Source: Microvirga alba
Lineage (GTDB): Bacteria; Pseudomonadota; Alphaproteobacteria; Rhizobiales; Beijerinckiaceae
Length of the DNA: 64,000 nucleotides
Direction of reading: 5' to 3'
NCBI RefSeq assembly: GCF_015694465.1
Contig: NZ_JADQDO010000001.1
Location: 682,001-746,000 of the forward strand
Made by a program: the position numbers and the translations under genes. Position 1 is the stretch's first letter. Each line of letters opens with the position of its first letter. The notes beneath the pieces are model-generated. The model was not told where the DNA came from. It worked only from the letters and a program-made list of their open reading frames with translations, and searched no databases. Shown here piece by piece: positions 7,653 through 18,190 of the stretch.

Positions 7653-8519
7653 ATGCACTCGGTCACCGCCATCGTCGTCGCCTTCGACAGCGCGGAAGCG
7701 CTGCCGGAGTGCCTCGGCGCTTTGAGGGCGGAAGAGGTCGCGGTGATCGTCGTCGACAATGCGTCGGGCGACGACAGCGCGGCCGTTGCCGAGCGCCTCG
7801 GCGCACGCGTCATCCGCAATGCGCTGAATGAGGGCTACGGCCGGGCCAACAACATCGGTGCATGGGCGGCGGACAGCGAGTTCGTGCTCATCGTCAATCC
7901 GGATGTGGTGGTTCAACCCGGAACGGTGGCCGCCTTACTCGACGCGGCCGACCGCTATCCCGACGCCGCGCTGTTCGCGCCCAAGGTCGTCGAGCCGAAC
8001 GGCCGCGTCTTCTATCAACCGCGCTCGCTATTGGCGGGTTATCTCGAAAATCCGACCGGCAAACTCGCCGTCCCTGCCGGTGAGGCCTGCGCGCCGTTCT
8101 TCTCCGGTGCGTGCTTCCTCGTCCGCCGAGAAGTCTTCCTGAAGCTCGGCGGGTTCGATGAAAGCATCTTCCTGTTCTATGAGGACGATGATCTCTGCCG
8201 CCGCATCACGGACAGCCAGGCGGCGCTCGTCTATGTACCTCAGGCGACAGTGCTTCATGGGCGCGGGCGCTCCAGCGCGCCCAAGCCCGGGCTGGTCTTC
8301 AAGTCGCGTTGGCATCAGGCGTGGTCGCGGGCCTATGTCAGCCACAAATACGGCCTCTATAGCCCGGCCGCCGGCATGTTCATCGTCAATGGATTGAAGA
8401 CGCTGGGCGTCGCGCTTACCGGCCGGCGCGCGCTCATCGAGCGCTATGGCGGCTCGGCCGCCGGAGCCTTGGCATATATGCGCGGCAAGACGGCGCTCAA
8501 GCAGGAAGGGCTTTCATGA
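7653..8519 (+). CDS. Glycosyltransferase family 2 (rhamnosyltransferase-like)
   Basis: 288 aa with a GT-A fold. The N-terminus TAIVVAFDSAEALPECL and VVDNASGDDS form the nucleotide-sugar site, NPDVVV supplies the DXD-like metal motif, and FFSGACFLVRREVFLKLGGFDE with FFYEDDDLC-type residues (FLFYEDDDLCRRI) is the acceptor/catalytic region of WbbL-like enzymes. It probably adds a sugar to a lipid-linked surface polysaccharide at the cytoplasmic face. It overlaps the next acyltransferase gene by ATGA, so the two are translated together. The donor and acceptor are not predictable. Confidence 0.88.
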   Translation: MHSVTAIVVAFDSAEALPECLGALRAEEVAVIVVDNASGDDSAAVAERLGARVIRNALNEGYGRANNIGAWAADSEFVLIVNPDVVVQPGTVAALLDAADRYPDAALFAPKVVEPNGRVFYQPRSLLAGYLENPTGKLAVPAGEACAPFFSGACFLVRREVFLKLGGFDESIFLFYEDDDLCRRITDSQAALVYVPQATVLHGRGRSSAPKPGLVFKSRWHQAWSRAYVSHKYGLYSPAAGMFIVNGLKTLGVALTGRRALIERYGGSAAGALAYMRGKTALKQEGLS

Positions 8520-9613
8520 AAGCTCTGGCCTTCCTCACGCGCGCTCCGACCGTCTCCGCGGCCATGGGGCACAACCGCAACAACTTCGCCGTGCTTCGTC
8601 TGGCTCTCGCGGTCGCCGTCGTGCTCTCTCATGCCTTCAGCGTCACCACCGGCACGGTGACCGATGAGCCGCTCGCGACCTCGACCGGGTTTACGCTCGG
8701 CGAGCACGCGGTGAATGGCTTCTTCGCCATTTCCGGCTTCCTCGTCACCATGAGCTTCGACCGGCGCGGCTGGCGCGATTACGTGATCGCCCGGACATTG
8801 CGCATCGCGCCCGGTCTGATCGTCGCGACCCTCGCGGTGGCGCTCATCCTCGGCGGTGCGATGACGCATCTGCCGCTGCTCGACTACCTGCAAAGCCCAG
8901 ACCTGCGCCGCTTCATCGGCGCGACGCTGACGAGCTTCAAGAGCAACATCGCCCTGCCGGGTGTGTTCGAGAACAACCCTTTCACTTTCCCGATGGGGAC
9001 CGTCTGGACCCTCAAATATGAGGTCCTGTGCTATGTCGGCGTGCTGGCTCTCGGCCTCGTCGGCCTGTTGCGCTCCCGAGCCGCTGCGCTCGCGCTGGTG
9101 GTAGGCCTCGCCGTTGCGCTCATCGCGTTAAGCCTGTTTTGGCCCGATATGCCCAAGGGCGTCGAGACCACGCTTCGCCTGCCGTTGATCTTCGCCTTCG
9201 GCGGCGCGCTCTATGTGTGGCGCGACCGCGCCCGCTTGTCGGGGCCGCTCCTCGTGGCTCTCCTCGTGGCCACATGGCTCGCCGATGGGACATTCCTCTA
9301 CAAGACGCTGCTTTTCGTCATGTCGGCCTATGGGGTGCTTTGGCTCGCACTCGCACCCTTGGTCACGCGCTGGTCGTACGAGCCCAAGGCGGATTTGTCC
9401 TACGGCACTTATCTCTATGGCTGGCCGATCCAGCAGAGTCTGCACGCGCTCCTGCCGGCGGCAGCACCCTTGGTTCTGCTCGCGCCCGCGCTGGTCATCA
9501 CGCTTGCTGTCGCCGCAATCTCATGGGCGGCAATCGAGAAACCGGCCCTCGCCCTTAAGGCGAAGGCCCTGGGGCGGCGGACGCTCAGGACGATTGAGCC
9601 CGCAGCACCCTGA
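8516..9613 (+). CDS. Acyltransferase family 3 membrane protein (OafA/YrhL type)
   Basis: 365 aa, about ten hydrophobic segments. HNRNNFAVLRLALAVAVVLSH near the start carries the conserved Arg and His of the acyltransferase-3 family, and NGFFAISGFLVTMSF follows. These proteins O-acylate surface glycans or lipids. The ATG overlaps the glycosyltransferase stop (ATGA), suggesting both act on the same polysaccharide. The 3' end overlaps by 29 bp the tail of the convergent CatB-like acetyltransferase. Confidence 0.9.
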   Translation: MKALAFLTRAPTVSAAMGHNRNNFAVLRLALAVAVVLSHAFSVTTGTVTDEPLATSTGFTLGEHAVNGFFAISGFLVTMSFDRRGWRDYVIARTLRIAPGLIVATLAVALILGGAMTHLPLLDYLQSPDLRRFIGATLTSFKSNIALPGVFENNPFTFPMGTVWTLKYEVLCYVGVLALGLVGLLRSRAAALALVVGLAVALIALSLFWPDMPKGVETTLRLPLIFAFGGALYVWRDRARLSGPLLVALLVATWLADGTFLYKTLLFVMSAYGVLWLALAPLVTRWSYEPKADLSYGTYLYGWPIQQSLHALLPAAAPLVLLAPALVITLAVAAISWAAIEKPALALKAKALGRRTLRTIEPAAP

Positions 9614-10205
9614 CCGCCGCGATAAGCTCCCTGATCCGGTCGCTCTGCAAGAGCGGGATCAGCGTTGCGATCTTTTCACGCGGTAAGTCCCACCACTTGG
9701 CTTCGAGCAGGGCCTCGACGGTCGCCTCGTCGAAGCGCTTGCGGATGACTTTCGCCGGGTTGCCGCCGACGATGGCGTAGGGCGGCACGTTCTTCGTCAC
9801 GACCGCATGGGCGGCGACGACGGCCCCGTGGCCGATGGTGATTCCGGAAAGGATGATCGCCCCCGACCCCAGCCACACGTCGTGCCCGATGGTCACGTCC
9901 CCACGCGAGGAATGGTAATCGTCGGTCTTGGGAGCCGAGGGCCACAGGTCGGGGAGGGCGGAGAAGGGATAGGTCGTGCCCCAATCCATTCGGTGATTGC
10001 CACCGAGCAGGATCTCGACCTTGTCGGCAAACGAGCAATAGCGCCCGATGGTGAGTTTCGTTCCTGACTCGGGGAAGCGCACCTTGGGCCGGCCGTAAGA
10101 GAATTCGCCAATGTCATAGCCGTAGCGCTCCGCCAATCGGGCGAGATGCAGCCGGGTCTGGTTGTGCGGGTTCTTCCAATTCTTCAGGCGGTGGCGCAGC
10201 CTCAT
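9585..10205 (-). CDS. CatB-related hexapeptide-repeat O-acetyltransferase
   Basis: 206 aa left-handed beta-helix acyltransferase of the xenobiotic acetyltransferase (XAT) subgroup. Hexapeptide turns are visible in IGRYCSFADKVEILLGGNHRMDW and DVTIGHDVWLGSGAIILSG; the HR in GGNHRMDW is in the usual catalytic His position. YAIVGGNPAKVIRKRF is the typical C-terminal end of the helix. The acceptor is probably a sugar or small molecule, and resistance to an antibiotic should not be assumed. An SD (GGAGAATG) precedes the ATG. Sits convergent to the OafA-like gene in a surface-glycan neighbourhood. Confidence 0.88.
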   Translation of the reverse strand: MRLRHRLKNWKNPHNQTRLHLARLAERYGYDIGEFSYGRPKVRFPESGTKLTIGRYCSFADKVEILLGGNHRMDWGTTYPFSALPDLWPSAPKTDDYHSSRGDVTIGHDVWLGSGAIILSGITIGHGAVVAAHAVVTKNVPPYAIVGGNPAKVIRKRFDEATVEALLEAKWWDLPREKIATLIPLLQSDRIRELIAAVRVLRAQSS

Positions 10206-10310
10206 GAGTCATTCTCCATCGCGGCACAAGAGCGTTGACGTAAGGGGGTAAGGCGCGCACAAGGACCGCAGACGAAAGAACAACGGCGATTGGTGCAAGG
10301 AGCGTTAGGG

Positions 10311-12611
10311 ATGGGTGACAACATCTCGCAGGATCTGAAATCGGGAGCGATCTTCTACCACCGCTACCCACGCCCCGGAAAGCTCGAGATCCAGCCCACG
10401 AAGCCCCTTGGTAACCAGCGCGACCTGGCGCTGGCTTATTCGCCGGGTGTGGCCGCCCCATGCGAGGCGATTGCCGCCGATCCGTCGGAAGCGGCGAACC
10501 TCACCTCCCGCCAGAACCTCGTGGCCGTCATTTCCAACGGCACGGCGGTTTTGGGCCTTGGCGATATCGGTCCGCTCGCCTCCAAGCCCGTGATGGAGGG
10601 CAAGGCGGTCCTGTTCAAAAAATTCTCCGGCATCGACGTCTTCGACATCGAAGTGGCGGAAAAGAACGTCGATAAACTCGTCGAGGTCATCGCCGCTCTT
10701 GAGCCGACCTTCGGCGGCATCAATCTCGAAGACATCAAGGCTCCCGAATGCTTCGAGGTCGAGGAGCGCCTGAAGGCCCGCATGGGCATTCCGGTCTTCC
10801 ACGACGATCAGCACGGCACCGCGATCATCGTGGGCGCAGCCGTCACCAATGCCCTTGAGCTCGCCGGCAAGAAGATCGGCGATGTGAAGATCGTCACCTC
10901 CGGCGCGGGCGCTGCAGCACTCGCCTGCCTCAACCTGCTGGTGTCGCTCGGCGCGAAGCGCGAGAACATCTGGGTCACGGATATCGAAGGCGTCGTCTAT
11001 GAGGGCCGCGAGGCGCTGATGGACCGGTGGAAATTGATCTATGCGCAAAAGACCGATGCCCGGACGCTGGCTGACATCATCACCGATGCGGATGTCTTCC
11101 TCGGCGTTTCCGCCGGCGGCGTCCTGAAGCCCGAATTGCTGGCCAAAATGGCTCCGCGCCCACTCATCATGGCGCTGGCGAACCCCTATCCGGAAATCAT
11201 GCCGGAAGAGGCGGAGGCCGCGCGGCCCGACGCGATGATCTGCACGGGACGCTCGGATTACCCGAACCAGGTCAACAACGTCCTGTGCTTCCCCTACATC
11301 TTCCGCGGCGCGCTCGATGTGGCGGCGACGACCATCAACGAGGCGATGAAGGCAGCCGCCGTGAAGGCCATCGCCGGCCTGGCGCGGGAAGCTCCGTCCG
11401 AGGTCGTGGCGCGCGCCTATGGCGGCGAGGCTCACCCCTTTGGTCGCAAGTCCCTGATTCCGAGCCCGTTCGACCCACGCCTGATTCTGCGCATCGCTCC
11501 GGCTGTCGCGAAGGCAGCGATGGATTCCGGCGTGGCGACGAGGCCGCTGGAGGATCTGGAGGCCTATACGGATTCGCTCGCGCGCTTCGTCTTCCGCTCC
11601 GGCTTCATCATGAAGCCGCTCTTCTCCAAGGCGAAGGCCGATCCGAAACGGGTCATTTACGCCGAGGGTGAGGATGAGCGCGTGCTGCGCGCCGTGCAAG
11701 TGATCGTCGAGGAAGGCATCGCCAAGCCGATCCTGATCGGACGTCCGAACGTGGTCGAGGCGCGCATCAAGCGCTTCGGCCTGTCCATGGAAATCGGGCG
11801 GCATTTCGAGCTGGTAAACCCGGAAGACGATCCGCGCTACCGCGACTACGTTGCCTCTTATGTGGAAGCGGCCGGTCGCAAGGGCATTACGCCGGATGCG
11901 GCGAAAACCCTTGTCCGCACCAACACCACTGTCATCGGTGCGTTGGCGCTCAAGCGCGGGGATGCGGATGCGCTGGTCTGCGGCCTGGAAGGACGCTTCC
12001 AGTCCCGCCTCAAGCACATCAAGGACATCATCGGCTTCGCACCAGGCGTTCATGAGCTGGCGGCCCTGTCCCTCGTCATCACGTCGAAGGGGGCGTATTT
12101 CTTGGCGGACACCCATGTCCAGCCAGATCCGGACTCGCAGGCCATCGCCGATATGACTATCGCCTGCGCCAGCCACGTCCGGCGTTTCGGCATCGAGCCG
12201 AAGATCGCACTGCTCTCGCATGCGGATTTCGGCGCGGCGGATACCCGCTCCGCTATCAAGATGCGCGACGCCCTGGCGCTCATCCGTGAGCGCGCACCCG
12301 AGCTCGAGGTCGACGGCGAAATGCAGGCGGATGCGGCGCTGTCGGAAATGATCCGCGAGCGGGTCTATCCGGCCTCGCGCCTCAAGGGCGAGGCGAACGT
12401 GCTGATCATGCCGAACCTGGACGCGGCCAACATCGCCTTCCAGTTCACGAAGATCCTCGCGGATTCGTTGCCCGTCGGTCCCATCCTCATCGGTCCGGCG
12501 AAGCCCGCGCACATCCTCACCCCGTCCGTGACGGCCCGCGGCATCGTCAACATCACCGCGATCGCGGTGGTCGAGGCGCAGGCAGTGGAGCAGGAGCAGT
12601 GCACAGTCTAA
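10311..12611 (+). CDS. maeB: NADP-dependent malic enzyme with C-terminal phosphotransacetylase-like domain
   Basis: 766 aa, the long MaeB form typical of alphaproteobacteria. The malic enzyme N-domain carries [11 protein letters not shown] and the metal-binding [10 protein letters not shown]; a Rossmann domain has [15 protein letters not shown]. From about residue 430 a phosphotransacetylase-like domain follows ([17 protein letters not shown]). It converts malate to pyruvate and CO2 with NADPH; the PTA-like part is regarded as regulatory. The start is set by AAGGAG 8 bp before the ATG at 10311, rejecting an upstream TTG. Stands alone, followed by a hairpin repeat. Confidence 0.96.
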   Translation: MGDNISQDLKSGAIFYHRYPRPGKLEIQPTKPLGNQRDLALAYSPGVAAPCEAIAADPSEAANLTSRQNLVAVISNGTAVLGLGDIGPLASKPVMEGKAVLFKKFSGIDVFDIEVAEKNVDKLVEVIAALEPTFGGINLEDIKAPECFEVEERLKARMGIPVFHDDQHGTAIIVGAAVTNALELAGKKIGDVKIVTSGAGAAALACLNLLVSLGAKRENIWVTDIEGVVYEGREALMDRWKLIYAQKTDARTLADIITDADVFLGVSAGGVLKPELLAKMAPRPLIMALANPYPEIMPEEAEAARPDAMICTGRSDYPNQVNNVLCFPYIFRGALDVAATTINEAMKAAAVKAIAGLAREAPSEVVARAYGGEAHPFGRKSLIPSPFDPRLILRIAPAVAKAAMDSGVATRPLEDLEAYTDSLARFVFRSGFIMKPLFSKAKADPKRVIYAEGEDERVLRAVQVIVEEGIAKPILIGRPNVVEARIKRFGLSMEIGRHFELVNPEDDPRYRDYVASYVEAAGRKGITPDAAKTLVRTNTTVIGALALKRGDADALVCGLEGRFQSRLKHIKDIIGFAPGVHELAALSLVITSKGAYFLADTHVQPDPDSQAIADMTIACASHVRRFGIEPKIALLSHADFGAADTRSAIKMRDALALIRERAPELEVDGEMQADAALSEMIRERVYPASRLKGEANVLIMPNLDAANIAFQFTKILADSLPVGPILIGPAKPAHILTPSVTARGIVNITAIAVVEAQAVEQEQCTV

Positions 12612-12627
12612 GTTTACCCGCTCAGAG

Positions 12628-12665
12628 GCGTCATTCCGGGCTCGCTTCGCGCCCCGGAATGACGC
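12628..12665. repeat. Dispersed palindromic repeat (GTCATTCCGGG type), possible terminator
   Basis: A perfect 13-bp stem, GCGTCATTCCGGG with CCCGGAATGACGC, and a 12-nt loop. It lies between convergent maeB and the exported hypothetical gene, so may stop both transcripts. A related imperfect copy is at 29506-29543, so it is probably a repeat family. Confidence 0.6.
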
Positions 12666-12692
12666 GCCTGCGGTGCCGGGGCAGCCTTGGCT

Positions 12693-14555
12693 TTACTCCG
12701 CCTTCGCGATGACATTCACCTGCTCGAAGGCGTCCGCTGGTTCGGGCATCGCGATAATGTCGGCCAAGCCGAGACCGCTGGGGTCCTTTGATGTCGCATG
12801 GATCGTCAACCGTCCGGGCTTGGCGACGAAGCGGGCAATCGCCCGGGTGACGACTTTAGCCTGATCCGAGCTCCCGATGATGGAGGGAAGGGCGAGCGCT
12901 GCGGCTGTGCCATAGGTGGCGCGCAGTGCGTCTGGCTTGGTCTTCTGCTCCTTGGCGGCTTTCGCCAGATAGCGCTCGAACAGCCCCTTGTTCTCGATTG
13001 TAATATCGAGCGATTTTGCTTTCGCCCCGATGAGTGCGACCGAGGCGATGGCAATGTCTGAATCAAAGATATCCTTCGTCATCCCGCCGAATACGCCGGT
13101 CAGGGAAACGCTGCCCATGTCCTGCCCCCGCAACGAATATTCGCGGATGCTCAGCTCTTCGGTCGCGCCATTCCAGAGCGCCGAGAGAAGGAAGGATAGG
13201 TCCAGGTTCTTGTAGCCGAGGGCGATGAGATCGCTGATACCCTCTTCCTTGCTGCTCGATGGCAGGGCCATGGTGAGGTTCTGCAGTCCGAGCTTGATGT
13301 TGGTCGGGACGCCATTGAACGGCTTGTCGGCGGTCAGCTCGAAATCCTTGAACCCGAGTTTCACCCGTTCGGATTTCTTGCCCTTTTCCGCGGGGACATC
13401 GATATCCACGCCCGAAATGTGCATCGTGCCCCAGGTCGGGATCATGGCGCGTATTGTCGTGGCATCCGGGTCTTTGAGCGCCTTCACGTCGAACTTCTTG
13501 AGGGTCTCGAACATCGCGGCGAAGGAGAAGCCGGTCAGGCTGATCGTCTCGATCTTGACGCTTCCATCCTTGTCGGCGAACTCACTCCCTTCAAGGCGCG
13601 CATCCGCCGGCTGAGAGCTGGTGGCGCTTGTATAGGCCACCCGATTGAAGCGGGCAGTCAAATCGGCGTCTTTCGCCTTTGATCCGCCTTTCACCACGAT
13701 GCCGGTCGCCTCCGCTTGACCGAAATCGAACGCGCTCAACAGGTCGGCGACGGTTCTGATCAGCCGCACTTGATCTTCGGAAGGAAGGTCGTCCTTGTCG
13801 CCCAGTTGGGTGATGAGAGCGATGTTGTCGGCCCAGGAATCCTTGGTCGGCCGTGCCATGAAGTCCCGGCCGCTGATGCGGGCGACCCGGACATTCGTGC
13901 CTTCGCCGTCGATCAGGTCGATGTTTTCAGCGGCGAAAGCACCGTGAATTTTGTTCAGCGGGCCGGATGCCGCCTCCGCCCTGGTTTCGAAGAGCTTCGC
14001 GTAAGCGGGCATGTCGAGGTCGCTGATCGACAATCGGCCATAGCTGATGACGAGTTTCGTCTTCGCGCTGGTCGATTCCACCCCCGTCGTGTCCGCCGTT
14101 GCCGTTGCAATTCGGCCGCCCACGACATCCTTGAGGACCACGTTCTTATAGGTCGCGACCTGGGATTCCGCGCCTAACTTCTGTTTCATCCGCAACTCGG
14201 GAAGCGTGATCTGCTTGGCGCCGATGCGGCTCAGGCGGCTCGAGACGGGTTCGGTGGAGGTTGACGAAAAGAGGGCTTCAACATCCGTACGCGAAGAGGT
14301 GACGCCCGACAGATCGATGCGCTTGGCCTCGTAGGTGGCAGCCCCGATGGCGAAGCTGACGTTTTCCAGGCTGACCGTGTCCGTGGCCTGGGCCCAGGCC
14401 GCGCTCCACAAGGGAACCCTGACGGCTCCGACCGCGATGCGCTGGCTGCCGCTTTCGAAGGCAAGATCCCGCATGACAGCGGGCTCGAACTGCAGCGCGG
14501 CAGAGCCCGCAATCAACGCCAATGCGCAGATGCCAGAACGATGAAGAAGCCGCAT
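12693..14555 (-). CDS. Large exported protein of unknown function
   Basis: 620 aa. An N-terminal signal peptide is evident (MRLLHRSGICALALIAGSAA). The start at 14555 has GGGGGAATG upstream; an earlier in-frame codon at 14579 has none. The rest alternates short hydrophobic strands and polar turns with repeated phrases such as SLTGFSFAAMF, HISGVDIDVP and KLGLQNLTMAL, suggesting a beta-rich periplasmic or outer-membrane-associated protein, perhaps AsmA/TamB-like, though I cannot show this. No catalytic motif stands out. It is followed on the same strand, after a gap, by nothing related; erpA lies upstream. Function unknown. Confidence 0.8.
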   Translation of the reverse strand: MRLLHRSGICALALIAGSAALQFEPAVMRDLAFESGSQRIAVGAVRVPLWSAAWAQATDTVSLENVSFAIGAATYEAKRIDLSGVTSSRTDVEALFSSTSTEPVSSRLSRIGAKQITLPELRMKQKLGAESQVATYKNVVLKDVVGGRIATATADTTGVESTSAKTKLVISYGRLSISDLDMPAYAKLFETRAEAASGPLNKIHGAFAAENIDLIDGEGTNVRVARISGRDFMARPTKDSWADNIALITQLGDKDDLPSEDQVRLIRTVADLLSAFDFGQAEATGIVVKGGSKAKDADLTARFNRVAYTSATSSQPADARLEGSEFADKDGSVKIETISLTGFSFAAMFETLKKFDVKALKDPDATTIRAMIPTWGTMHISGVDIDVPAEKGKKSERVKLGFKDFELTADKPFNGVPTNIKLGLQNLTMALPSSSKEEGISDLIALGYKNLDLSFLLSALWNGATEELSIREYSLRGQDMGSVSLTGVFGGMTKDIFDSDIAIASVALIGAKAKSLDITIENKGLFERYLAKAAKEQKTKPDALRATYGTAAALALPSIIGSSDQAKVVTRAIARFVAKPGRLTIHATSKDPSGLGLADIIAMPEPADAFEQVNVIAKAE

Positions 14556-14644
14556 TACATTCCCCCGAAGCCGGCACAAAGGCCTGATGCCTCATATCCT
14601 GACGCAAAGGAAATCGGGAGAGGGACCGAGAATAAAAACCGAAA

Positions 14645-14971
14645 CTAAAGCGAAAACGACGTGCCGCAGCCGCAGGAGGCGATGGCGTGGGGGTTCTCGA
14701 TCTTGAAAGACTGCCCGATCAGGTCATCCACGAAATCGATCACGGAGCCGTCCATATACTGGATCGAGACTTGATCCACGAGGACTGCCGCGCCGTCCCG
14801 CTCGATGACGAGATCGTCGTCCTGCCGCGCCCGGTCCACGTCGAAGGCGTATTGGAAGCCCGAACAGCCGCCTCCATTGACGCTGATTCTGAGCATCGAG
14901 CCCGTCGGCTCCGAGGCCATGATCTCGTTGATGCGGCGGGCGGCACGTTCAGTCAGGGTGATTTCGGACAT
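14645..14971 (-). CDS. erpA: Iron-sulfur cluster insertion protein (A-type carrier, ErpA)
   Basis: 108 aa HesB/IscA/ErpA fold. The three conserved Cys are in GGGCSGFQY and the C-terminal CGCGTSFSL. These proteins hold and deliver Fe-S clusters to apo-enzymes in the cytosol. I start at the ATG of MSEITLTERAARRI with ACAGGA upstream; a longer frame runs to 15043 without support. Divergent from dgt, an arrangement seen in many Rhizobiales, which supports ErpA over IscA. No isc or suf genes are nearby. Confidence 0.93.
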   Translation of the reverse strand: MSEITLTERAARRINEIMASEPTGSMLRISVNGGGCSGFQYAFDVDRARQDDDLVIERDGAAVLVDQVSIQYMDGSVIDFVDDLIGQSFKIENPHAIASCGCGTSFSL

Positions 14972-15065
14972 TCCTGTATCCACTCGACGACAAGACGTTA
15001 TCTTGGACAAGCTCTTAAGAGCAAGGTAAGTGCCCGCTGACAAGCCTTCAACCCGAGGATAACCC

Positions 15066-16274
15066 GTGCGGCCTTTTGGCGAACGATGGCGAGCCCCCTA
15101 TGCCTGCGATCCAGGCTCAAGCCGGGGACGGCTTTATCCCGAGGCGATCTCCCCGACCCGGAGCGAATTTCAGCGCGACCGGGACCGGATCATCCATTCC
15201 TCGGCCTTCCGGCGGCTCAAGCACAAGACTCAGGTTTTCGTCTATCACGAGGGCGATCATTTCCGCACACGGCTGACCCATACCATCGAAGTCAGCCAGA
15301 TCGCCCGCGCTCTCGCCCGCTCGCTGGGTCTCGACGAAGATCTGGCGGAGGCGCTGGCCCTGTCACACGATCTGGGCCACACGCCCTTTGGCCACACCGG
15401 CGAGGACACCCTCGACGAATGCATGCGGGCGTTTGGCGGGTTCGACCACAACGCCCAGGCGCTTCGGGTCGTCACCCGCCTGGAGCGGCGCTACGCGGAT
15501 TATGATGGGCTCAACCTGACCTGGGAAACCCTGGAGGGTCTGGTCAAGCATAACGGCCCGCTTCTCGACGCCGAGGGCAGGCCGATGCCGCGCTATGCCG
15601 AGCGAGGTGTTCCGTTGGCAATTCTGGAATACAACACCCTGCAGGATCTCGAACTGGCGACCTATGCCAGCGCCGAGGCCCAAGCGGCGGCGATTGCGGA
15701 CGATATTGCTTACGACGCTCACGACATCGATGACGGCCTCCGGGCCGGGCTGTTCCGGATCGAGGACCTGCGCGAGGTTCCGTTCCTTGAGGCGCTGCTG
15801 CGAGAAATCGACGAGCGCTACCCGGGGCTTGACCTGTCTCGGCGCATCCACGAACTGACCCGCCGGGTCATCACCCGCTTCGTGGAGGATGTGGTGGCGG
15901 AAAGCGACCGCAGGCTCGCGGCCCTCGCGCCCGCTTCCGCCGCCGATATCCGTCATGCGAGGGAGACGACGATCTGTTTTTCACCGGCGACGCGGGAGGC
16001 GGAGGCGGCGCTCAAGCGGTTCCTCTATGTCCACATGTATCGCCACCCCAAGGTGATGGAGGTTCGGCGGCAGGCGGACGACGTGCTGCGCGACCTTTTC
16101 CGGCGGTTCAAGGCCGATCCTCTGGCAATGCCGGAAGAGTGGCGGGCGGACCTCCCAACGGACGACGAAACCCGTCTCGCGCGCCGCGTGGCGGACTATA
16201 TCGCCGGCATGACGGACCGTTACGCGATCCTTGAACACCGACGGCTGTTTGACGTAACCCCCGACTTGCGTTAG
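15066..16274 (+). CDS. dgt: dGTP triphosphohydrolase-like HD protein
   Basis: 402 aa. The HD metal-binding motifs are visible: [16 protein letters not shown], then [16 protein letters not shown], and an Asp-rich [14 protein letters not shown]. The family hydrolyses dNTPs (classically dGTP) to deoxynucleoside and triphosphate in the cytosol. The GTG start at 15066 is preceded by GAGGA. The next gene, argS, starts 48 bp later and may be co-transcribed. Length and motifs are typical of the shorter type-2 Dgt proteins of alphaproteobacteria. Confidence 0.94.
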   Translation: MRPFGERWRAPYACDPGSSRGRLYPEAISPTRSEFQRDRDRIIHSSAFRRLKHKTQVFVYHEGDHFRTRLTHTIEVSQIARALARSLGLDEDLAEALALSHDLGHTPFGHTGEDTLDECMRAFGGFDHNAQALRVVTRLERRYADYDGLNLTWETLEGLVKHNGPLLDAEGRPMPRYAERGVPLAILEYNTLQDLELATYASAEAQAAAIADDIAYDAHDIDDGLRAGLFRIEDLREVPFLEALLREIDERYPGLDLSRRIHELTRRVITRFVEDVVAESDRRLAALAPASAADIRHARETTICFSPATREAEAALKRFLYVHMYRHPKVMEVRRQADDVLRDLFRRFKADPLAMPEEWRADLPTDDETRLARRVADYIAGMTDRYAILEHRRLFDVTPDLR

Positions 16275-16322
16275 GCGCGCCAAAGATTTTAAGGGCTAGT
16301 TGCCCCATCGAGATAAAGTACC

Positions 16323-18083
16323 ATGAACATTTTCGCGTTGTTTGAGAAGCGGGTGGCGGATGCGCTTGGCCGTCTGGCCGAGGCAGGCAAGATACCATCG
16401 GGGCTCGATGCGAGCCGCGTGGTCGTCGAGCCGCCGCGCGATCCGTCCCATGGCGATCTCGCCACGAACGCCGCCATGGTGCTGGCCAAGGAAGCGCGCA
16501 TGAACCCGCGTGCTCTGGCTGATCTTCTCGTCGCCGATCTCCAGAACGACCCGCGCGTCATCAAGGTGGATGTGGCCGGACCCGGCTTCATCAACCTTCG
16601 GCTCGCGCCTGAAGTTCTGCATGAGGTGCTGCGCGCCGCCGTCATCGACAGCGAAGGCTTTGGCCGGAGCGGGCAGGGGGCGGGCACGCCCGTCAACGTG
16701 GAGTTCGTCTCCGCCAATCCGACCGGGCCGATGCATGTGGGCCATGGCCGTGGCGCTGTGTTTGGCGATGCGCTCTCCGCATTGCTCGCCTTCGCGGGCT
16801 ACAAGGTAGCGCGCGAATACTACATCAACGATGCGGGCGCGCAGGTCGATGTTCTCGCCCGTTCCGCCTTCCTCCGCTACAAGGAGGCCCTGGGCCAGGA
16901 AATCGGAGCGATTCCGGAGGGGCTCTATCCGGGCGATTACCTCAAGCCGGTCGGCGAGCGTCTCGCGCGCGATCACGGCCCGAGCCTTCTCGACAAGCCG
17001 GAAGCCGAATGGCTGCCATTCGTCCGCGATCTCTCTATCGACATGATGATGGACATGATCCGCACGGATCTCGCGGCGCTGAACATCCACCACGACGTGT
17101 TCTTCTCGGAGCGTTCCCTGCAGGAAGGGGATGGCGGTGAGGTCGCGAAGACCATCGCCGAGATGAAAGCGCGCGACCTTGTCTATATGGGCCGTCTGCC
17201 GCCCCCCAAGGGCCAGAAGGACGATGATTGGGAGGATCGTGAGCAACTCCTCTTCCGCGCCACCGCCTTCGGTGACGAAGTCGATCGTCCGCTCCTGAAG
17301 TCGGATGGTTCCTTCACCTATTTCGCCTCCGACATCGCCTATCACCGCTCCAAGTTCGAGCGCGGCTTCGCCACCATGATCGACGTCTGGGGCGCGGATC
17401 ACGGCGGCTACGTGAAGCGGATGCAGGCGGCGGTGAAGGCTGTCACCGGCAACAAGGGCGATCTCGATGTAAAGCTCTGCCAGCTTGTCAAACTTCTGCG
17501 CGGCGGAGAGCCGGTGAAGATGTCCAAGCGAGCCGGCGACTTTGTGACGCTGAGGGATGTTGTGGATGAAGTGGGCCGGGATGCGGTCCGATTCATGATG
17601 ATTTTCCGGAAAAATGACGCCACCCTGGACTTCGATCTGGCCAAGGTCGTGGAGCAGTCCAAGGACAATCCGGTCTTCTATGTGCAGTATGCCCATGCCC
17701 GTTGCGCATCGGTTTTCCGGCAGGCAGGAGAGGCTTTCCCTGACGCGAAGTTCTCGCCGGAAGAACTTGAAAAGGCGGATCTTTCCGTTCTCAGCGACGA
17801 GGCCGAAACTGACCTGATTCATCGGATCGCACAGTTCCCGCGTATGGTGGAATCCGCCGCCGAGGCCCATGAGCCGCACCGGGTCGCGTTCTACCTCTAC
17901 GACCTCGCGAGCGCGTTCCATTCTCTGTGGAACAAGGGCAAAGACTTGCCGCAATTACGTTTTGTTAATCAAACTAATAAAGATTCAACTCAAGCGAGGC
18001 TCGCTCTCGTGCATGCCCTTAAGGGCGTGCTCGCTTCTGGCCTCACAATTCTGGGCGTCACAGCACCCGACGAAATGCGCTAG
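16323..18083 (+). CDS. argS: Arginyl-tRNA synthetase
   Basis: 586 aa class I enzyme that charges tRNA(Arg). An N-terminal Add1 domain is followed by the HIGH-type motif in [13 protein letters not shown] and the KMSKS-type motif [13 protein letters not shown], then a helical anticodon-binding domain with the DALR region near the C-terminus ([17 protein letters not shown]). Composition drops in GC over the last 150 bp but the frame is intact. Lies between dgt and a SPOR protein, as in many Rhizobiales. Confidence 0.97.
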   Translation: MNIFALFEKRVADALGRLAEAGKIPSGLDASRVVVEPPRDPSHGDLATNAAMVLAKEARMNPRALADLLVADLQNDPRVIKVDVAGPGFINLRLAPEVLHEVLRAAVIDSEGFGRSGQGAGTPVNVEFVSANPTGPMHVGHGRGAVFGDALSALLAFAGYKVAREYYINDAGAQVDVLARSAFLRYKEALGQEIGAIPEGLYPGDYLKPVGERLARDHGPSLLDKPEAEWLPFVRDLSIDMMMDMIRTDLAALNIHHDVFFSERSLQEGDGGEVAKTIAEMKARDLVYMGRLPPPKGQKDDDWEDREQLLFRATAFGDEVDRPLLKSDGSFTYFASDIAYHRSKFERGFATMIDVWGADHGGYVKRMQAAVKAVTGNKGDLDVKLCQLVKLLRGGEPVKMSKRAGDFVTLRDVVDEVGRDAVRFMMIFRKNDATLDFDLAKVVEQSKDNPVFYVQYAHARCASVFRQAGEAFPDAKFSPEELEKADLSVLSDEAETDLIHRIAQFPRMVESAAEAHEPHRVAFYLYDLASAFHSLWNKGKDLPQLRFVNQTNKDSTQARLALVHALKGVLASGLTILGVTAPDEMR

Positions 18084-18190
18084 CGTTTTGAAGCGGATCA
18101 ACCGCTTCCAAGCGTCTGTGCCGGGGTGCTGTAACGTCGTACCGACGGGGCGATGGTCGCTCGCGTCGGGGTTACCGGAGGTCCGGCGCA

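Noticed and set aside
10305..12512. Long open frame of 735 codons on the minus strand inside maeB
   Set aside because: It is a GC-driven opening antisense to a clear malic enzyme, with low-complexity Arg/Asp/Gly-rich sequence and no domain.
16296..17954. 552-codon minus-strand open frame inside argS
   Set aside because: Antisense shadow of a well-conserved synthetase; no start signal or motif.
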